36,673 nucleotides of DNA from Candidatus Berkelbacteria bacterium (GCA_016213365.1 JACRAP010000018.1:1-36673); one strand, 5' to 3'. Positions 7,277-13,055 are shown, numbered from the stretch's first letter. Notes: generated by a model from the sequence alone, not told the origin. Program-made: numbers and translations.

Positions 7277-7570
7277 ATGACAAGTGCAGGCGCAGAAACA
7301 TACAAAGCTCAGACGCTGGCGGTAGAAAGCTTGCTTGAACACCACCCAGAGTTTGATCCCGCGACAGACCCTGGCTTCTCATCAGAAGAAAGGCATGTCT
7401 TCTCAGAAGTCTTTCAGCCAGATTGGAGCCAATACAAAGACGACTACCGCCAGGTGTATGATCATTTCATAAATCACGAGCCCGAATCAATGCGACAGGC
7501 TCAAGCGGTACTCAAGAAATTCTTCCTGGCTCATGGGGTGGATCCTGCCGGGTATGAGCTCGAATTCTAA
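7277..7570 (+). CDS. Uncharacterised small acidic protein
   Basis: A 97-aa soluble protein with no signal peptide or membrane helix, rich in Glu, Asp, His and aromatic residues (HHPEFDPATDP, FQPDWSQYKDDYRQVYDHF). I do not recognise a family. It looks real: it has a strong promoter spaced for leaderless translation and ends 8 nt before a strong terminator. An ATG at 7268 in frame would overlap the -10 hexamer, so 7277 is preferred. It is convergent with the 7611-7820 gene. Confidence 0.6.
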   Translation: MTSAGAETYKAQTLAVESLLEHHPEFDPATDPGFSSEERHVFSEVFQPDWSQYKDDYRQVYDHFINHEPESMRQAQAVLKKFFLAHGVDPAGYELEF

Positions 7571-7578
7571 CCCAAATC

Positions 7579-7610
7579 AGAGGCTCGGTCTGCAACCGAG
7601 CCTCTTCTCT
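7579..7610. terminator. Bidirectional intrinsic terminator
   Basis: A perfect 11-bp stem, AGAGGCTCGGT (7579-7589) with ACCGAGCCTCT (7595-7605), has a 5-nt loop and is followed by TCTCTTT on the plus strand. It lies between the convergent ends of the 7277-7570 and 7611-7820 genes and can serve both. Confidence 0.88.
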
Positions 7611-7820
7611 TTAGTCGTCGGAGTGGATCTTCTCGTAGGTGATCGTTCCGTCCGACTGCTTGGTTCCGGCCGTCGCATCGTTGTGGGTCGGACCGGATTT
7701 CTGACCGGCGTGATGATGACTCGGTTGACTTGCCGACTGAGCCGTCGCTTGCGTTCCCGCGGGTGCGTTTGAGAGCACTTCCGCGATGACGCTGCGTTCG
7801 GCGCTGGTCTTGTCTGCCAT
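7611..7820 (-). CDS. Small low-complexity protein, unknown function
   Basis: A 69-aa protein starting MADKTSAERS. The middle is Ala/Gln/Ser/His-rich (SASQPSHHHAGQ) and the tail is GTITYEKIHSDD. GGGAGG lies 6 nt before the ATG at 7820, which is the main argument for a real gene and for this start over an in-frame ATG at 7853. A small hairpin (GGGC-att-GCCC) sits just before that ribosome-binding site. The low-complexity core suggests a disordered protein. No family is recognised. Confidence 0.55.
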   Translation of the reverse strand: MADKTSAERSVIAEVLSNAPAGTQATAQSASQPSHHHAGQKSGPTHNDATAGTKQSDGTITYEKIHSDD

Positions 7821-7918
7821 TCTAGGCCTCCCGGGCAATGCCCACGTTTTCATACGTAAACCATCCCTTGACGGTTTCCTGGCGGGGGCAGACTTTGTTG
7901 TCGGGATCCAGCACTTTC

Positions 7919-7984
7919 AGGAACGATGGGATTCGAACCCTGAAGCGTGGACCTGCCGAACCTGTCGACGGCAGTTTTCAATCT
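7919..7984 (-). pseudogene. Degenerate 3' half of a tRNA-Ser
   Basis: On the minus strand, right after the 3' end of tRNA-Ser(GCT), the sequence continues with an anticodon-loop-like TTGAAAA, a possible long variable arm (TGCCG...CGGCA) and a T-arm-like GGGTTCGAATCCC ending in CGTTCC. The 5' half is missing, the anticodon stem does not pair in register, and the T-stem keeps only 3 bp. It looks like the leftover 3' portion of a tRNA-Ser. Confidence 0.5.
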
Positions 7985-7985
7985 G

Positions 7986-8074
7986 CGGAGAGGCAGGGAT
8001 TCGAACCCTGGGTCCGCCTTACGGCAGACAACTCATTAGCAGTGAGCTCCATTCGGCCACTCTGGCACCTCTCC
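7986..8074 (-). tRNA. tRNA-Ser, anticodon GCT
   Basis: Complete class II tRNA on the minus strand: acceptor GGAGAGG/CCTCTCC, anticodon stem GCTCA/TGAGT around CTGCTAA, a long variable arm with CTGCC...GGCGG pairing, and a T-arm with GGGTTCGAATCCC. Discriminator is G and CCA is not encoded. A diverged copy of the D-arm and upstream flank lies about 120 bp upstream (8176-8219). Confidence 0.92.
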
Positions 8075-8127
8075 ATAATATGTCTCGGCATAGCCTCGAG
8101 CAAAAAACTGAGCCATCGTGGCCGCCG

Positions 8128-8173
8128 GGGAAATTGTTTATTTCCCGCCGGATGCTGCGCTCGCTCGCATCCG
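8128..8173 (-). other. Two adjacent hairpins between tRNA-Ser(GCT) and its 5' remnant
   Basis: Hairpin 1 pairs GGGAAAT (minus strand) with ATTTCCC at 8128-8134/8140-8146 around a 5-nt loop, in a CCGG-rich context. Hairpin 2 pairs CGGATGC at 8149-8155 with GCATCCG at 8167-8173 around an 11-nt loop. Neither is followed by a T-run. They fill the interval between the intact tRNA and the broken 5' copy and may be the body of a miniature inserted element. Confidence 0.5.
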
Positions 8174-8175
8174 AC

Positions 8176-8219
8176 CCACTCTGGCACTAACCATAAACCC
8201 AGTCTTGGCAATGCCTCAA
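8176..8219 (-). repeat. Diverged duplicate of tRNA-Ser(GCT) 5' region
   Basis: CCACTCTGGCAC at 8176-8187 is identical to 8057-8068 inside the tRNA D-arm. The flank at 8202-8219 matches 14 of 18 positions with 8082-8099, upstream of the intact tRNA (common pattern GTCTYGGCAWWGCCTC). The spacing is conserved (offset 119-120 bp), so both tRNA and flank were duplicated; the acceptor strand itself has been lost. Confidence 0.65.
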
Positions 8220-8276
8220 CCCCCGTATTTTACCCCATAACAGGTTAATGCTCAACTAAAATTTCCTCTAAAACCC

Positions 8277-8305
8277 TTGACTTTTACCAGTAAATATGGT
8301 ATAAA
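8277..8305 (+). promoter_or_regulatory. Strong sigma70-type promoter
   Basis: TTGACT (8277-8282), a 17-nt spacer and TATAAA (8300-8305). Transcription would start near 8312 and give a leader of about 67 nt before the 8379 gene. Confidence 0.72.
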
Positions 8306-8311
8306 CAACAC

Positions 8312-8349
8312 ACACTTCGGGTGTCCCATATGGGAACGCCCGCAAGGGC
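8312..8349 (+). promoter_or_regulatory. Structured mRNA leader with three hairpins
   Basis: Three short stems follow each other directly: ACAC/GTGT (8312-8315/8321-8324) with a TTCGG loop, the palindrome TCCCATATGGGA (8324-8335), and GCCC-GCAA-GGGC (8338-8349) with a GNRA tetraloop. AGGAGG follows at 8362-8367, 11 nt before the ATG. This could stabilise the mRNA or regulate it. I do not recognise a known riboswitch class. Confidence 0.5.
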
Positions 8350-8378
8350 ACCTGAAAAAATAGGAGGATTCCAGAATC

Positions 8379-9116
8379 ATGAAGAAGGTTTTCTTTTTGT
8401 TTCTTCTCGTCGTCGCAGCCGCCTTCGGGCTGGCCCAGGACTACCGCGTCGAAGACGCGGACGTAGTGGTTCACGACCGAGCCGCCCTTGTGGCGGGAAC
8501 GGTTGTTGAATTGCAGTTGGAGACCAACGGTTGGTTGGCTCCGGGAAACTGCAATTGGCTACAGGACCACACGGTCCTTGCAGCCACTGCCGACTTGATC
8601 GAGGCAGCCGGCCTTCGGGTTGGCCCGCGCACCGAGCAACTCCTTAGGGAGAACGCTCGGCGCCGCGATCTCGAATCTGCCGAATTCGTTCGGCGGGACT
8701 CGAGTCGGATTCAAAGGGGGACTATGGATGTCCCGCCGGTGATCTGTATTGTCAGTACCGGCGGCGACGGACAAAAGTCAGGAGTAGGCATTGGAGGGTC
8801 TTATCGCGGCAATGATGCCGCGGTTATAACCACCACCGCGACTTCGTCGGCCTTCTTGTCGTTGGATTTCTATGCCAGCGACATGGAGCCGATCGGGCGA
8901 CTGCGCGGTGTTGGCAACCATAAGTCCAACAACATTCAGGGCGGTGCGATCGGTATCTTCGGCGGCTTCTTCTCGCGCCTTCTGGGCGTGAGAGTGTTTG
9001 AAGCTGGCTACATCAGCTCGAGTGATCCGCTCGAGCGAGCCGCTCGTTTCAGCACCGCCAACGCGTTGAAAGACGCAGGCGAGAAGCTGAAGAGGATCGT
9101 CTCTCGTGGCCGTTAA
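8379..9116 (+). CDS. Secreted protein, possibly CsgG-like
   Basis: A 245-aa protein with a clear signal peptide (MKKVFFLFLLVVAAAFGLAQ). The body loosely follows the CsgG/curli-transport family: a helix plus 'VGPRTEQLLRE' segment, a Gly-rich region (SGVGIGGSYRG, GGAIGIFGG), a strand pair around LSLDFYASDMEPIGRLRG, and a C-terminal helix (SDPLERAARFSTANALKDAG). CsgG forms an outer-membrane secretion pore; here no lipobox and no csg partners are present, so the assignment is tentative. The gene is visibly more G+C-rich than host genes, has a strong promoter and folded leader, and ends at a strong terminator. It is probably acquired. Confidence 0.5.
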   Translation: MKKVFFLFLLVVAAAFGLAQDYRVEDADVVVHDRAALVAGTVVELQLETNGWLAPGNCNWLQDHTVLAATADLIEAAGLRVGPRTEQLLRENARRRDLESAEFVRRDSSRIQRGTMDVPPVICIVSTGGDGQKSGVGIGGSYRGNDAAVITTTATSSAFLSLDFYASDMEPIGRLRGVGNHKSNNIQGGAIGIFGGFFSRLLGVRVFEAGYISSSDPLERAARFSTANALKDAGEKLKRIVSRGR

Positions 9117-9133
9117 CACGGCCACACCCTAGA

Positions 9134-9163
9134 GGGGTTCGACCATCGGTCGAGCCCCTTTTT
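9134..9163 (+). terminator. Intrinsic terminator
   Basis: GGGGTTCGACC (9134-9144) pairs with GGTCGAGCCCC (9148-9158) with one G-U pair and a 3-nt loop, followed by TTTTT. A second hairpin, GTGGCCGT-TAAC-ACGGCCAC, overlaps the stop codon of the 8379 gene just before it. Confidence 0.9.
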
Positions 9164-9184
9164 CTATACAAATTCTCTTACCCC

Positions 9185-9213
9185 TTGACATAAGGTTCGA
9201 ACAGGTATGTAAT
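9185..9213 (+). promoter_or_regulatory. Sigma70-type promoter
   Basis: TTGACA (9185-9190), a 17-nt spacer and TGTAAT (9208-9213), the same hexamer pair as at 4307-4335. No coding region follows; a terminator lies about 50-80 nt downstream. Confidence 0.68.
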
Positions 9214-9219
9214 AGATAT

Positions 9220-9291
9220 AACCTGAAAAAGGTAATTGAACATTAGATTTTAAATAACAAAGAAGTCGCTTCCTTGTGTTGCGGCTTTTTT
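9220..9291 (+). ncRNA. Candidate small RNA
   Basis: The 9185-9213 promoter would start transcription near 9220. An intrinsic-terminator-like hairpin, AAGTCGC (9263-9269) with GCGGCTT (9281-9287), runs into six Ts (9286-9291). The roughly 70-nt product has no start codon with a ribosome-binding site and no meaningful reading frame. It is of unknown function and has not been shown to be expressed. Confidence 0.4.
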
Positions 9292-9317
9292 GTAAAGAAA
9301 ATGCATTGAATTTAAGG

Positions 9318-9345
9318 TATAATTTACAGGTTGGAGAGGTCGCAT
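9318..9345 (+). repeat. TATAAT and duplicate of tRNA-Ser(CGA) 5' end
   Basis: GTTGGAGAGGTCGCAT at 9330-9345 is identical to 9390-9405, the 5' end of the tRNA 60 bp downstream. TATAAT at 9318-9323 would start transcription at about 9330, on the first copy. The primary transcript would then carry a broken tRNA 5' end ahead of the real tRNA. GAGGTCG in this first copy can pair with CGACCTC at 9363-9369, so the interval may fold into its own hairpin. Confidence 0.75.
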
Positions 9346-9392
9346 CGCCCTAGCGGTTGAGCCGACCTCGCCACAGTTGGTCGCATCACGTT

Positions 9393-9479
9393 GGAGAGGT
9401 CGCATAGTGGACTAGTGCGCCGCACTCGAAATGCGGTAAAGTCGCAAGACTTTCGTGGGTTCAAATCCCACCCTCTCCG
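9393..9479 (+). tRNA. tRNA-Ser, anticodon CGA
   Basis: Complete class II tRNA: acceptor GGAGAGG/CCTCTCC, anticodon stem CCGCA/TGCGG around CTCGAAA, variable arm AAAGTCGCAAGACTTT and T-arm GTGGG-TTCAAAT-CCCAC. The discriminator G is followed by CCA at 9480-9482, the only one of the four tRNAs here with an encoded CCA. Confidence 0.93.
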
Positions 9480-9484
9480 CCATC

Positions 9485-9736
9485 TTATCTATACACTTCC
9501 TTCCTGTGCCTGATCCTTAAAATCCGCAACTCTTCGCCTGTTTTTTTAATTAAAATTCGATACGGACCAAATCTAAATCGATGTGTCGCAACTTGATGTT
9601 GCGTTAAAGGTTTTGCAAAATCTAAAACACTATCACTATTTTGCCAAAAAATAAATTTAATTTTTAGCCCAGACTTTACTTTGTTGGGTAATTTTACAAA
9701 ATCTTTTCTGGCAGACTCGCTAAATGTAAAATACAT
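9485..9736 (-). CDS. RelE/ParE-superfamily toxin
   Basis: An 83-aa protein with the RelE/ParE layout: N-terminal SESARKDFVKLPNKVKSGL, central AKPLTQHQVATHRFRFGPYRIL, and the basic C-terminal end LRIRHRKEVYR. RelE members cleave ribosome-bound mRNA, ParE members poison gyrase, and the sequence does not decide between them. It is full length for the family and appears intact. The start lies 8 nt after the natural end of the antitoxin frame, in the same orientation, as in Phd/YefM-RelE modules. Translation probably depends on the antitoxin transcript. The antitoxin carries an internal stop. Confidence 0.85.
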   Translation of the reverse strand: MYFTFSESARKDFVKLPNKVKSGLKIKFIFWQNSDSVLDFAKPLTQHQVATHRFRFGPYRILIKKTGEELRILRIRHRKEVYR

Positions 9737-9744
9737 AACCTATC

Positions 9745-9987
9745 TTAATTAGACTGCTCTAAAACTTCGTCCAGCGAGTATACTTTTTCTTCGGCTGCAC
9801 GGCGAAGCGAGGACTGAAACTCTTTGTCTTGGCTTTAGATTAGATCTTCTAAATAGTCTAAATCAACCAGTGCCAAATCTGGTCGACCGCGCTTTGTTAT
9901 AACGGCAACCTTATTTCCTCCGCGAATTTCTTTTGCAATCGAAGCATAATCTGTTCTTAATTCCGTTGAGTTAATTACTTTAGTCAT
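9745..9987 (-). pseudogene. Phd/YefM-type antitoxin with in-frame TAA
   Basis: The frame from ATG 9987 encodes 50 residues (MTKVINSTELRTDYASIAKE, then KVAVITKRGRPDLALVDLDYLEDLI), the DNA-binding half of a Phd/YefM antitoxin. It then reaches TAA at 9835-9837. The same frame continues for 29 further codons (SQDKEFQSSLRRAAEEKVYSLDEVLEQSN) to a second TAA at 9745-9747, exactly where a full 80-residue antitoxin should end. The continuation looks like the toxin-binding tail. A single-base change (for example AAA, GAA or CAA to TAA) explains it. Alternatives are readthrough or a sequencing error. Confidence 0.8.
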
Positions 9988-9993
9988 AATTGA

Positions 9994-10022
9994 AATGTAT
10001 ATTACAAATGTATAATAGTCAA
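9994..10022 (-). promoter_or_regulatory. Promoter of the toxin-antitoxin pair, leaderless spacing
   Basis: On the minus strand TTGACT (10022-10017), a 17-nt spacer and TACATT (9999-9994) end 6 nt before the antitoxin ATG at 9987. No ribosome-binding site is present. This is the best example in the window of a full promoter placed to start the mRNA at the start codon. Confidence 0.72.
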
Positions 10023-10048
10023 TATATAAAATCTGCTAATATAAACTT

Positions 10049-10522
10049 ATGCACAATTCGAATAAAAACAAAAAAATCGAAGTTGTCGCGCGAGATTTTC
10101 ATAATAACGATAAGAATCAGTTCTGGTACGTTGGAGTTGGATTGATTATCCTTACTATATCCGGTGCGTCGGTGTATTTGGGCGATTATATCCTGGCCCT
10201 AACGATTATCGCCTGCGGAATTGCGATCTTTAAGGCCTCCACCTTAAAGCCGAAATCTCGCAAAGTCGCACTGAATAACTCTGGCATTACCATCGACGAC
10301 CACTTTTTCGCCTACCATCATATAAAATCTTTCTGGATATCTGCTCATAACGACAGTATCACAGTCTATCTGGAAAGGGCTTTTCCCAAAACAGCGCTAA
10401 GCATAGTTCTGCCTAAAAATAGCGCAAAAGAAGTTATGGAAGTATTGGCGGTACACTTACCGTACCACTCGCATCGAGGCGAGCCGCTAAGCGACAAATT
10501 CAGCAGAATTTTAGGGCTCTAA
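10049..10522 (+). CDS. Two-helix membrane protein, unknown function
   Basis: A 157-aa protein. A polar N-terminus of about 24 residues precedes two membrane helices (about 25-45 and 47-63). A cytoplasmic beta-rich domain of about 90 residues follows (KVALNNSGITIDD, FWISAHNDSITVYLER) that resembles PH-like or DUF5673-like membrane-proximal domains; this comparison is from memory and weak. There is no ribosome-binding site; TAATAT at 10037-10042 lies 6 nt before ATG. It is divergent from the toxin-antitoxin promoter and convergent with the cohesin gene, overlapping its 3' end by 4 bp. Confidence 0.65.
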   Translation: MHNSNKNKKIEVVARDFHNNDKNQFWYVGVGLIILTISGASVYLGDYILALTIIACGIAIFKASTLKPKSRKVALNNSGITIDDHFFAYHHIKSFWISAHNDSITVYLERAFPKTALSIVLPKNSAKEVMEVLAVHLPYHSHRGEPLSDKFSRILGL

Positions 10523-11829
10523 TTTATGACCTTATTTATTTTATTTGGTTCAACGTTAATTTTTGCCAAATGTTTCTTAAATTTTTTACCCTTAAAGTAA
10601 ACTATAAAGGCGCCGGTTAATAACGAGATAATTGCGATTACAACGCTACCCCAAGTAATCTGATCTCTACGTTTCTGTTCGGCTTGGGCGGCTTTGAACT
10701 CCTCGGCTTGGGCGGCAAGGAACAGCTCTTTCTCGTCGGTACTACTTAGCATTTTGGCGCTTCCGCCCTCAGATACAGAAATTTCAAAAGTAATCGTTTC
10801 ACTGGAAGGGGTAAGAGTGTCTTTTAATTTTCCTTGCGCTGTTAGCTTGTAAAAACCAACCTTAAGCGGTTCGTTTACAACAAACTCCCACTTTCCGGCT
10901 TCGTCAACGACTGGATCGGGATATTTTTTTGCGTCTAAACCGAGTAGCGGATCGAAGGTTAATAGCATTGTATAGCTGGCGATACCCGTGCCCCTAAATT
11001 TTACCCCCGTAAGCTTGCCTTCGTTAATGTCGTTAGTGTAGTCGTCGGTTAATTCGATCGCTTCGATTGTTGGGGCGCCCAGGCCGTTATCGACCGTTTC
11101 CTTAATCGTTACTTTAAAGTGGGTAGTCGGGCTCCAGCCGTCTCTATTTTCAGCTCGGATATGAAAGTAGTGAGTGCCAACCGCTACGTTTTTATAGGTT
11201 TCGGTTTTCTTGGTGGTGGAAACTTTTTTTTCTGGGTTGGTGGTGGCGGCTTGGTCGAACACAATGCTATAACCAGTAGCGCCGTTGGCTGGCGGCTCCC
11301 AGTTTAGGGTAACATTTGTGGCTTCGTAGGCCTGTTTTTGATCGGGGTGAGTGCTAGAAGTTACCGAAACCTGTCCTGGCGGGGTTGGGGCGCGATTAAT
11401 CGTGTAGTAGGTTGAACCGCCGTTTGATGATACTTCACTACCGTTATAAGCCAACCTAGCACCAGACACGGTAACGCTACCGCTACCGGTGCTGGTGCCG
11501 CGCAAGGTAATTGTTGCAACGGTTATGCTTGAAGTCGCTGAAACTAACCCCACAAACTGCCTACCGTTTGCTGGGCTTTTGCCGGGTAGCCATGTCGCCG
11601 AAGAGCTGGCATAAAAAGAAACGATTTTAACCGGACCGCTGACGTTAATCGTACCCTGTAAACTATCGAAAGTAGTGCCGCTGGCGCGCACATAAACCGT
11701 AAAGTTCTGGCCAACAACGTAGGTACCCCCACCCGATGGACTAATACCGGCGGCCTGAGCGCTCTTTACACCAAGGAATCCTGACAGGATCGCGGCAACG
11801 GTAATTATGGAAAAAATCTTTTTTATCAT
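10519..11829 (-). CDS. Membrane-anchored cohesin/fibronectin-III surface protein
   Basis: A 436-aa protein. A signal peptide (about 1-26, ending SAQA) is followed by a cohesin-like beta-sandwich (about 30-147: TYVVGQNFTVYVRASG, FDSLQGTINVSG, VATITLRG). An FN3 domain comes next (about 152-245: LNWEPPANGATGYSIVF, HYFHIRAENRDGWS), then an Ig-like domain (about 255-355), a helical Ala/Glu/Gln stretch, and a C-terminal membrane helix (about 394-414) with a basic cytoplasmic tail. Cohesins bind dockerins through a calcium-dependent interface. The upstream gene encodes a dockerin protein, so this is the likely anchor. The start has TAAAAT 7 nt upstream and no ribosome-binding site. Confidence 0.78.
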   Translation of the reverse strand: MIKKIFSIITVAAILSGFLGVKSAQAAGISPSGGGTYVVGQNFTVYVRASGTTFDSLQGTINVSGPVKIVSFYASSSATWLPGKSPANGRQFVGLVSATSSITVATITLRGTSTGSGSVTVSGARLAYNGSEVSSNGGSTYYTINRAPTPPGQVSVTSSTHPDQKQAYEATNVTLNWEPPANGATGYSIVFDQAATTNPEKKVSTTKKTETYKNVAVGTHYFHIRAENRDGWSPTTHFKVTIKETVDNGLGAPTIEAIELTDDYTNDINEGKLTGVKFRGTGIASYTMLLTFDPLLGLDAKKYPDPVVDEAGKWEFVVNEPLKVGFYKLTAQGKLKDTLTPSSETITFEISVSEGGSAKMLSSTDEKELFLAAQAEEFKAAQAEQKRRDQITWGSVVIAIISLLTGAFIVYFKGKKFKKHLAKINVEPNKINKVIN

Positions 11830-11864
11830 TAATATTATTTTATCTTTTTACGCACAAAATTTCA

Positions 11865-13055
11865 TTAATTGCCGTAGCTATTAGCTAAAATCGAGAGATC
11901 AAGTAAATCAACAACGTTATCAGACTCTGGATTTAGGTTTAGCCACGCGTCGTCGTTAACGTTTTGTCCCCACGCGTCGCTCATTAAAGAAACATCTAGT
12001 AGCTCAACTTTGCCGTCGCCGTTAACGTCGCCTGGTTTGCGACGGTCGATAGTGATTGATTTGGTAGCAACGGTCGATCCGCCGTCGATGTAACTGATTG
12101 TGTAGGTTTTCTTGCCAACGGTCGGAGTAAGCGTAACGCTCCATTTGGTTGAACCAGCGCTGGCAACGGTGGTACTGCCGTATTTAACGGTTGAGGTGCT
12201 AGTTTTAGTACCACTAATTTTGTATTGTATGCGGTAAGTTTTGGTGCTAATTGTTGAGGTGTCGTTAATGCCACTTCCCGCCGAACCGGTGCCGCCGGTG
12301 GAGCCAAACCAAATATTATAAAGCTTCCAAAAATTATAATTGCCGTTAAAAACGTGTGGGGTATAACGATATAACGACGCGGTTGCTTGGTTATTAAAGT
12401 TTACTGAATATACGCCGGTACCGTCGGCCAAAGAAACGGTATTCCCGACGCGATACTGGATGGCACTAGAGCCGTAGTAAGTTACCCACCAAGACGAGCT
12501 TTTGGCGGCGATTTCGTAGTTATAGCGAAACTGCCAAGCGGCGCGTTCAACCTGATTAGTAAATCCGTAATACTTCGAATCGCACCCGCCGGAATCCGGA
12601 CAACCGTAACCCATCGCGATTCGCAATCGAGTATCGCTTAAGGTGCTTAAGGTAATTAAGCTCATCTCTTTTTGGAGCGTAACAAGTAATACTTTAGGGC
12701 TGACAGTGTTATAAGCTACGGTTACACCCTTAACTGTACCGGTTGCGTAGCCGTGGCCGTGGGCGGCGTCCCAAATAATCTGGGCGGCGTTGCGGCCGTT
12801 GGCGCCAGTTCCGAGTTTGCTTGAAGGCGCGGTCGCAAGCGCGCTACCCTTACTTATTAAAAAGTTTTGTATATCGTTTACGGTCATACTGTTAGTGGCG
12901 ATAAAGGCAGTATTAGAGATTAAATTATTATAATAAAGTCCGTTGACGAAGTTTGTGCTACTGGTGTCTAGCGCTAGCGCGTTTGGTACGCCAACAGAAA
13001 AAACGAGTGCAAATGCCCCTAGCAGGCTTGTAACCCTAGTGATAAACCTACTCAT
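11865..13055 (-). CDS. Secreted protein with C-terminal type I dockerin
   Basis: A 396-aa protein. A signal peptide (about 1-29) precedes a domain of about 220 residues with conserved-looking features (VLLVTLQKEMSLI, MGYGCPDSGGCDSKYYGF, NQVERAAWQFRYNY, NFWKLYNIWFG). I recall this domain in actinobacterial and CPR secreted proteins but have no function for it; a cell-wall role is possible. An Ig-like stretch (about 270-340) leads to a dockerin with two calcium loops: GDVNGDGKVELLDVSLMSD (about 343-361) and a second, NPESDNVVDLLDLSILANSY. Loop residues D, N, D and D are kept. The gene is followed after 35 bp by the cohesin gene in the same orientation. Confidence 0.82.
   Translation of the reverse strand: MSRFITRVTSLLGAFALVFSVGVPNALALDTSSTNFVNGLYYNNLISNTAFIATNSMTVNDIQNFLISKGSALATAPSSKLGTGANGRNAAQIIWDAAHGHGYATGTVKGVTVAYNTVSPKVLLVTLQKEMSLITLSTLSDTRLRIAMGYGCPDSGGCDSKYYGFTNQVERAAWQFRYNYEIAAKSSSWWVTYYGSSAIQYRVGNTVSLADGTGVYSVNFNNQATASLYRYTPHVFNGNYNFWKLYNIWFGSTGGTGSAGSGINDTSTISTKTYRIQYKISGTKTSTSTVKYGSTTVASAGSTKWSVTLTPTVGKKTYTISYIDGGSTVATKSITIDRRKPGDVNGDGKVELLDVSLMSDAWGQNVNDDAWLNLNPESDNVVDLLDLSILANSYGN

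Noticed and set aside
8074-8090. tRNA-Ser(GCT) transcribed without a 5' leader
   Set aside because: TATTAT touches the first base of the tRNA, so a start 7 nt downstream would fall inside the acceptor. It is probably not the -10 box.
7786-8248. Several overlapping reading frames across the tRNA-Ser(GCT) region on both strands
   Set aside because: They translate tRNA and hairpin sequence (for example GIRTLGPP-like strings typical of translated tRNA genes) and have no start signals.
8312-8349. Known riboswitch in the 8379 leader
   Set aside because: The three hairpins are short and lack the conserved core of any riboswitch class I could recognise, so it is kept only as a structured leader.
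8559-9125. Long antisense frames over the secreted-protein gene
   Set aside because: Expected in G+C-rich coding DNA. The plus strand frame has promoter, ribosome-binding site, signal peptide and terminator, and the antisense frames have none.
44-9479. Group I introns in the tRNA genes
   Set aside because: All four tRNAs are continuous through the anticodon loop. The extra sequence lies upstream of the 5' end, not inside the gene.
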